Below, in pieces: positions 50,740 through 55,138 of a stretch of DNA of 55,138 bases. The DNA is taken from contig NZ_AFPM01000042.1 of NCBI RefSeq assembly GCF_000220565.1, positions 1 through 55,138 on the forward strand, in the 5' to 3' direction. The first letter of the stretch is position 1. Each line of letters begins with the position of its first letter. Under the pieces are notes generated by a model. The model was not told the origin of the DNA, did not search any database, and saw only the letters and a program-made list of their open reading frames with translations. The DNA comes from Oceanicola sp. S124. GTDB taxonomy: Bacteria; Pseudomonadota; Alphaproteobacteria; Rhodobacterales; Rhodobacteraceae. The translations under genes were made by a program, and so were the position numbers.

Positions 50740-52113
50740 ATGATTAACAGTGAAACCAGAGGGTTCGTCCCCTCGCTTAACACGGTCGCGAGCGAGTCCG
50801 ATCTTCCGGCGGAAACTGATGTCGTCGTCATCGGCGGCGGCACGGCGGGCGTGTCGACCGCGCTTTTCCTCGCCGAGAAGGGCGTGCGCGTGACCCTGTG
50901 CGAAAAGGGCGAGATTGCCGCCGAACAGTCGTCGCGCAACTGGGGCTGGACACGACAGATGGGCCGTGACCCGCTTGAGATGCCGCTCACCATCCAGAGC
51001 CTCAACCTCTGGCGGACGCTCAAGGACCGTTTCGGCATCGAGACGGGCTACAAGGAAACCGGCATCGTCTATGTCTGCGAGAAGAACTGGGAGATCGAGC
51101 AGGCGCAGGGCTGGGCCCGGACCGGCAAAGACCACGGCCTGCCCCTGCGAGAGCTGACCTCGCGCGAGATCGCCGAGATGGTGCCGGGCATCGCCACTAG
51201 TCAGACCTACGGCCTGCACACCGCGACAGACGGACGTGCGGAACCTGCGCTGGCCGTTCCCGCCTTCGCCGAAGCGGCCATCCGCCTGGGTGCAAAGATC
51301 GTCACCCGATGCGCGGTGCGTGGCTTCGAGAAATCGGGCGGCGCCATTTCCGCGGTCGTCACCGAGAGGGGCACGATCAGATGCAATTCGGTGGTGGTCG
51401 CTGGCGGCGTCTGGACGCGTCCGTTCCTGCGCAACATGGGTGTGCATCTGCCGCAGCTCAACATCATTGCCGCCGCTGCGCGGGTGGAGGTCCCGGGCAA
51501 CCAGCACAACGGACCCGATTTCCCCATGGGCGGCGCGGCCTTCGGTCTGCGCAAACGCTCTGACGGCGGCTATACCGTGGGTCCGCGCAACATCAACATC
51601 GCCCCGATCACGCCCGACAGTTTCCGGCTGTTCTCGGACTACCTGCCGGTCTTCCTGAAAAGCTGGCGCGAACTGCGGCTGCGGTTCGGCAAGGATTTCT
51701 TTGACGAGCTGATGTCGCGCAAGCGCTGGTCGCTCGATCAGGTCACCCCCTTCGAGGCGGTGCGGGTGCTCAACCCCGATCCTTCCGACTGGATGCTCGA
51801 ACGTGCGCTGAAGGGCATGCGCGAAACGCTCCCCGCGTTCAGGGACGCGAAGGTCACCCACGCCTGGGGGGGCGCGATCGATGCCACGGCCGACGGTGTT
51901 CCGGTAATCGACGGTGTCGCGCAGGTGCCGGGCCTCTATATCGCCGCGGGGCTTTCGGGCCACGGCTTCGGCGCCGGCCCGGCGGTAGGCCAGCTGATGT
52001 CGGAGCTGGTGACGGGAACAGATACGACGGTCGATCCGACCCCCTTCAAGTACAACCGCTTCCGTTCCACTAGGCGCTTCGCCCCATGGGAGCCACGGCA
52101 GGCCTCGGCCTGA
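50740..52113 (+). CDS. FAD-dependent amine/amino-acid oxidoreductase (DAO family)
   Basis: A 457-residue flavoprotein with the N-terminal ADP-binding fold VVVIGGGTAGVSTALFLAEKGVRVTLCEKG (residues 27-56). The Rossmann motif is followed by SSRNWGWTRQMGRD, and a C-terminal FAD-contact segment reads VPGLYIAAGLSGHGFGAGPAVGQLMSELVTG. This is the layout of D-amino-acid dehydrogenase, glycine oxidase and sarcosine oxidase. After HyuAB it could oxidise the released amino acid, for example sarcosine from an N-methylhydantoin. That pathway is inference. No signal peptide. It lies 81 bases after hyuB. Confidence 0.9.
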   Translation: MINSETRGFVPSLNTVASESDLPAETDVVVIGGGTAGVSTALFLAEKGVRVTLCEKGEIAAEQSSRNWGWTRQMGRDPLEMPLTIQSLNLWRTLKDRFGIETGYKETGIVYVCEKNWEIEQAQGWARTGKDHGLPLRELTSREIAEMVPGIATSQTYGLHTATDGRAEPALAVPAFAEAAIRLGAKIVTRCAVRGFEKSGGAISAVVTERGTIRCNSVVVAGGVWTRPFLRNMGVHLPQLNIIAAAARVEVPGNQHNGPDFPMGGAAFGLRKRSDGGYTVGPRNINIAPITPDSFRLFSDYLPVFLKSWRELRLRFGKDFFDELMSRKRWSLDQVTPFEAVRVLNPDPSDWMLERALKGMRETLPAFRDAKVTHAWGGAIDATADGVPVIDGVAQVPGLYIAAGLSGHGFGAGPAVGQLMSELVTGTDTTVDPTPFKYNRFRSTRRFAPWEPRQASA

Positions 52114-52175
52114 CCGGTCCCGATGTGGGGCCGCCCCCGCATGCCACCACAAGACCCGAGAGGGAAGGAATACCC

Positions 52176-53204
52176 ATGACCTACGTCCCAAGCGACACCC
52201 GCTACGACAGCATGATCTACAACACCTGCGGCACGAGCGGCCTCAAACTTCCAGCGATCTCGCTGGGCCTCTGGCACAACTTCGGCCATGATACGGCCCA
52301 TGAGACGAAGCGCGCGATCTGCCAGACCGCCTTCGACCTCGGGATCACCCACTTCGACCTAGCCAACAACTACGGCCCGCCGGCCGGCTCGGCCGAGGAA
52401 GCCTTCGGGGAAATCCTGCGCACCGACTTCAGGGGCTATCGCGACGAGCTGCTGATTTCCTCCAAGGCCGGCTGGGACATGTGGCCCGGCCCCTACGGCG
52501 ACGGCGGTTCGCGCAAGTACCTGATGTCGTCCTGCGACCAGTCCCTGAAACGCCTGGGCGTGGACTACGTGGATATCTTCTACTCGCACCGCTTCGATCC
52601 GAACACGCCCCTGGAAGAGACCATGGGGGCGCTCGACAGCATCGTGCGCCAGGGCAAGGCGCTCTACGTCGGGATCTCGAGCTACAATTCGGAGATGACC
52701 CGCAAGGCCGCGGCCATCCTCAAGGATCTCGGTACGCCCTGCCTCATCCACCAGCCAAGCTACAACATGCTCAACCGCTGGCTCGAGCGGGACGGCCTGA
52801 AGGAAACGCTCGCAGAGCTTGGCATGGGGTCAATCGTCTTCACGCCGCTGGCGCAGGGAATGCTGACCAACAAGTACCTCAAGGGCATGCCCGAAGGCAG
52901 CCGCGGTTCGCGTGGCGCGACCCTGAGCGAGGACTTCCTGTCCGAAGAGAACATCGAGAACATCCGCCAGCTCAACCGGATCGCCGAAGGCCGGGGCCAG
53001 TCTCTGGCGCAGATGGCGATTGCATGGTGCCTGCGGGGCGGGGCCATCACCTCGGCGCTGATCGGAGCATCGAAGCCGCAGCAGGTCATCGACTGCGTCG
53101 GTGCGCTCGGCAACGTCGAATTCACGGCCGAGGAACTGGCCGAGATCGACCGCTACGCCGTGGAAGGCGATATCAACCTCTGGGCTGGCGCGACGAACTC
53201 CTGA
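52176..53204 (+). CDS. aldo/keto reductase, L-glyceraldehyde-3-phosphate reductase-like (YghZ type)
   Basis: A 342-residue NADPH-dependent reductase with a (beta/alpha)8 fold. The start MTYVPSDTRYDSMIYNTCGTSGLKLPAISLGLWHNFG and its length match the YghZ/GprA group. The catalytic tetrad is readable: Asp in HFDLANNYG with Tyr ~66, Lys in ISSKAGWDM (~97), and His in IFYSHRFDP (~137). It may clear a reactive aldehyde made by the upstream flavoenzyme; this is inference. GGAAGG lies before the ATG, which is 62 bases after the flavoprotein stop. It is the last gene of the hyu operon. Confidence 0.93.
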   Translation: MTYVPSDTRYDSMIYNTCGTSGLKLPAISLGLWHNFGHDTAHETKRAICQTAFDLGITHFDLANNYGPPAGSAEEAFGEILRTDFRGYRDELLISSKAGWDMWPGPYGDGGSRKYLMSSCDQSLKRLGVDYVDIFYSHRFDPNTPLEETMGALDSIVRQGKALYVGISSYNSEMTRKAAAILKDLGTPCLIHQPSYNMLNRWLERDGLKETLAELGMGSIVFTPLAQGMLTNKYLKGMPEGSRGSRGATLSEDFLSEENIENIRQLNRIAEGRGQSLAQMAIAWCLRGGAITSALIGASKPQQVIDCVGALGNVEFTAEELAEIDRYAVEGDINLWAGATNS

Positions 53205-53245
53205 TCCGCTGCCGCCGGCGTCGCAAGGCCGACCCCCGGCCCGTG

Positions 53246-53279
53246 AGAGCCCCGTTCCCGACCTGGGACGGGGCTCTTT
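53246..53279 (+). terminator. terminator of the hyu operon
   Basis: AGAGCCCCGT-TCCC and GGGACGGGGCTCT form a long stem (one bulged T), followed by TTTC. It lies 42 bases after the aldo/keto reductase stop. Confidence 0.85.
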
Positions 53280-53483
53280 CGCACAGCACCCAACGGATCG
53301 AACCATGGTCAGCCTTGCGCTGCCAACCGGTTCGGGCAGTGGATCGCGGCGCGGTTTGTGGGCCCCTTCGCTCAGCGAGCCACCGCCGAAAACATCGTCG
53401 GCCTTCCCCCGGTCGTGCCAGTCCCCCCCCCGCTCTTTTGCACTACATACCGAGCGGCCCTGCGACCCGTCAGGGCACCAAGG

Positions 53484-53660
53484 GGGGGTGCGTAGGGGTT
53501 GCATAGGGGGTTGCATAGGGGGTGCGTACCCCCTCTCAGAGGCCCGAAAACGGCCCAAAAAGGGTTGCATAAGCGAGAAGTCGTGTAATCCACATTACAC
53601 GAATGCAACCCCCAAGCCGCTCTCAAACCCCTTATTTTCATGAGACGAGGGGTTGCATGC
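53484..53660. repeat. phased GGGGTTGCATA repeats with a nested inverted repeat
   Basis: Four head-to-tail units start at 53484, 53495, 53506 and 53518 (11-12 bases apart), alternating GGGGGTGCGTA and GGGGTTGCATA. Further copies occur at 53561-53572, in reverse at 53603-53613, and at 53647-53660. Between them a perfect 9-bp hairpin (arms 53581-53589 and 53594-53602, TCGTGTAAT/ATTACACGA) is enclosed by GGGTTGCAT (53562-53570) and ATGCAACCC (53603-53611). Iteron, centromere or operator function are all possible. Confidence 0.7.
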
Positions 53661-54897
53661 GCGGCCCGATTCCGACTTTTTCCGAGATCGGGGTGTATTG
53701 ACCGGCAGACACTCGCCGCAAAGTTGCACACACCGAGACACCAGACAGAGCAAGGATCGCACCTGACGACCGGCACAGCGCGAACCAGACGCACCCCAAC
53801 CACAGACCTCAACCGGGAAGCAAACCGACCAAGACACGGCACTGCAGCGCGGACCAGGGAACGACAACACCCCAACCACCAAGAGACCAAGCAAAGGGCT
53901 CAACACGGCAAGAAACAGGCGCCGGACTGGACAGAGGGTGCACATACACAGGGCACAGCGTGGGCGGAGGGAGCAGAGCGCGCGCTCAGGCAAGAGAGGG
54001 CGGCATAGAGGTGCGAGAGCGCAGGGCGTGTAGGAGAGGAGAGCAGATGAGGGGCTCTGTGGATGAGAGAGGATAGATGGCGTGTCAGGTGAGCGATCAG
54101 AGGCGTGTACAAGAAGCGCAAGGAGGCGGCGGAGAGGAACATGGTAGAGGAGCTGGGTGGCCGGCGCCGCGTCCTTCCCTCTCCCGATCCTGCCCCAACC
54201 CACTCCCTCGCGAACCCCCACCCAAGCCCTCAACCAGCGCACCAGGCCCAGAGTCATCAAGTTCGCGTGTCACCTGACAGCACCTACACTCATCTCAACA
54301 GCGATGCTCAAACGCTGTCACGCATCTGCCCGGAGGTGCAGCTGGTCGAGAGACCAGCCTTTCTTGTGTTTTAGCAGCACCGGGCCCCTGCTGCTCACCT
54401 TGGGGCGGTTCTCTCAGAGGATCGCCTCTTCTTTTGCCCGGAGCAGAGGATGCGGACCGGACGCTTCCCTCGAGGGATAGAGGAGCCTTTCGCTCTCTGT
54501 ATCTGTATTTGTTAAGTATATATCTTATAGGTCTATTACATAGAGAGTGCGCGGACTTTGCTTTCCCTCGAGGACATGCAGACCTCCCGGGCACCAAAAT
54601 CGAGGCCACCTATAGCAGGGTTTTCTGGATTTCTCCGGTCAAAACAAGGGCTTGCGGGAATGGGTGGACCTCCCCGGGCGTCTATGCGGCGGCACGGCGC
54701 GGCAGGTCCGCCTTGGCCTGACCTCGAAAAACGGCCCGTACAGCGCGATCTTGGGGTCAAGATGACCCGGTACACCAGAAAACCCGAGATGACCACTCAG
54801 GCGCGAGCACAGCGGCTTCTCGGTGCATTTGGGGGTGTGTCGGTGGGTGCGGTTTCGGTCGGCGGCAAGGAATGGGTCGATCCGGGCAGGGTGGCAG
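53661..54897. other. non-coding region of unusual composition
   Basis: About 1.2 kb with no convincing gene. From 53761 to 53940 the + strand has only 6 T in 180 bases. From about 53940 to 54165 it is purine-rich, and from about 54166 to 54310 C-rich. A very AT-rich patch lies at 54500-54545 (TTGTTAAGTATATATCTTAT). Open frames crossing it have Arg/Ser/Pro/Cys-rich translations without motifs. Confidence 0.5.
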
Positions 54898-55138
54898 TCA
54901 GGTTGTGCTGTCTGGCCGGGTTCCCTCTGACGGCCTGCGCTCCTGCCCCTCTGTCAGCCAGAGCGCGCCCGACTGCATCCGCCGGATCACGCCGCCCTGG
55001 CCGCGCACCTCCATCCGGGCGAAGACCTGTTTCGAGGCGCTGCGGGTGCTTTCCAGGGTCCAGCCCAGGGTGGCGGCGGCCTCGGCCAGGCTGTGCCCGT
55101 CGCAGATCAGCTGCGCCAGCCGGGCCTCTGCCGGGGCC
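54898..55138 (-). CDS. LuxR-type regulator, C-terminal fragment (cut by the window edge)
   Basis: Only the last 79 codons are present; the 5' end lies beyond the right edge. The visible part is a LuxR/FixJ helix-turn-helix: APAEARLAQLICDGHSLAEAAATLGW, then TLESTRSASKQVFARMEVRGQGGVIRRM and a short polar tail. The APAEA start matches the usual L-T-P-A-E-A entry of this domain, so probably only the start of the HTH and any sensor domain are missing. Confidence 0.8.
   Translation of the reverse strand, partial: APAEARLAQLICDGHSLAEAAATLGWTLESTRSASKQVFARMEVRGQGGVIRRMQSGALWLTEGQERRPSEGTRPDSTT

Noticed and set aside
48991..52191. 1066-codon open frame antisense to hyuB and the flavoprotein gene
   Set aside because: Same explanation: shadow of two strongly supported genes.
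53484..53532. CRISPR array
   Set aside because: Repeat units are 11-12 bases and contiguous, with no spacers and no cas genes.
53372..54260. Overlapping minus-strand open frames of 172 and 221 codons
   Set aside because: Cys/Ser/Arg/Leu-rich translations without motifs, over a region of abnormal composition; no ribosome-binding site.

Overview
The window reads as an extrachromosomal replicon, or a large part of one, from a high-GC alphaproteobacterium, most likely a marine Rhodobacterales (Roseobacter-type) species. The grounds are codon use, a RepA-type (RPA family) initiator next to a ParA/ParB pair, TRAP transporters, and a plasmid-scale exopolysaccharide (EPS) locus like those on RepA-type 'biofilm' plasmids of roseobacters. 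No species is assigned.

Region 1 (about 1-27 kb) is an EPS/capsule factory. It holds three KDO-nucleotide genes (kdsD, kdsB, kdsA); an outer-membrane export lipoprotein; an ExoY-like initiating sugar transferase; a Wzc-like tyrosine kinase with a C-terminal tyrosine cluster; a Wzy-like polymerase; a Wzx-like flippase; three GT4-type glycosyltransferases; two sulfotransferases; UDP-glucose dehydrogenase; two OafA-like acyltransferases with SGNH domains; and a mannose-1-phosphate guanylyltransferase. A tailspike-like beta-helix protein sits beside the polymerase. Together they predict a Wzx/Wzy-dependent, acidic (uronic acid and/or KDO), sulfated and acylated polymer. The genes lie in short divergent blocks, with one long leftward operon from manC to a sulfotransferase.

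Region 2 (about 27-36 kb) is the replication and partition core: repA (leftward), three 22-bp-phased iterons and an AT-rich stretch, then parA and parB (rightward). Five exact and one near-exact copies of a 16-bp palindrome, GTTTCGCGCGCGAAAC, are the likely parS centromere. Next come an XRE regulator, a serine recombinase, a DUF1612/RHE_PE00001-like protein with an operator-like dyad on its start codon, and a TRAP solute-binding protein. Its probable membrane partners (35.9-37.8 kb) face the other way.

Region 3 (about 37.8-42.4 kb) is gene-poor accessory DNA with a second serine recombinase, a small one-helix membrane protein and an outer-membrane beta-barrel protein. Region 4 (42.4-53.2 kb) is a catabolic island. 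A leftward dctPQM-deoR operon diverges from hyuA-hyuB, an FAD amine/amino-acid oxidoreductase and an aldo/keto reductase, which suggests import and opening of a hydantoin/oxoproline-like cyclic amide and oxidation of the product. Region 5 (53.2-54.9 kb) has no convincing gene. It holds phased GGGGTTGCATA repeats, a nested inverted repeat and a strongly strand-biased stretch, and it is the least explained part of the window. A truncated LuxR-type regulator runs off the right end. All family assignments come from reading motifs in the sequence; no database search was run.
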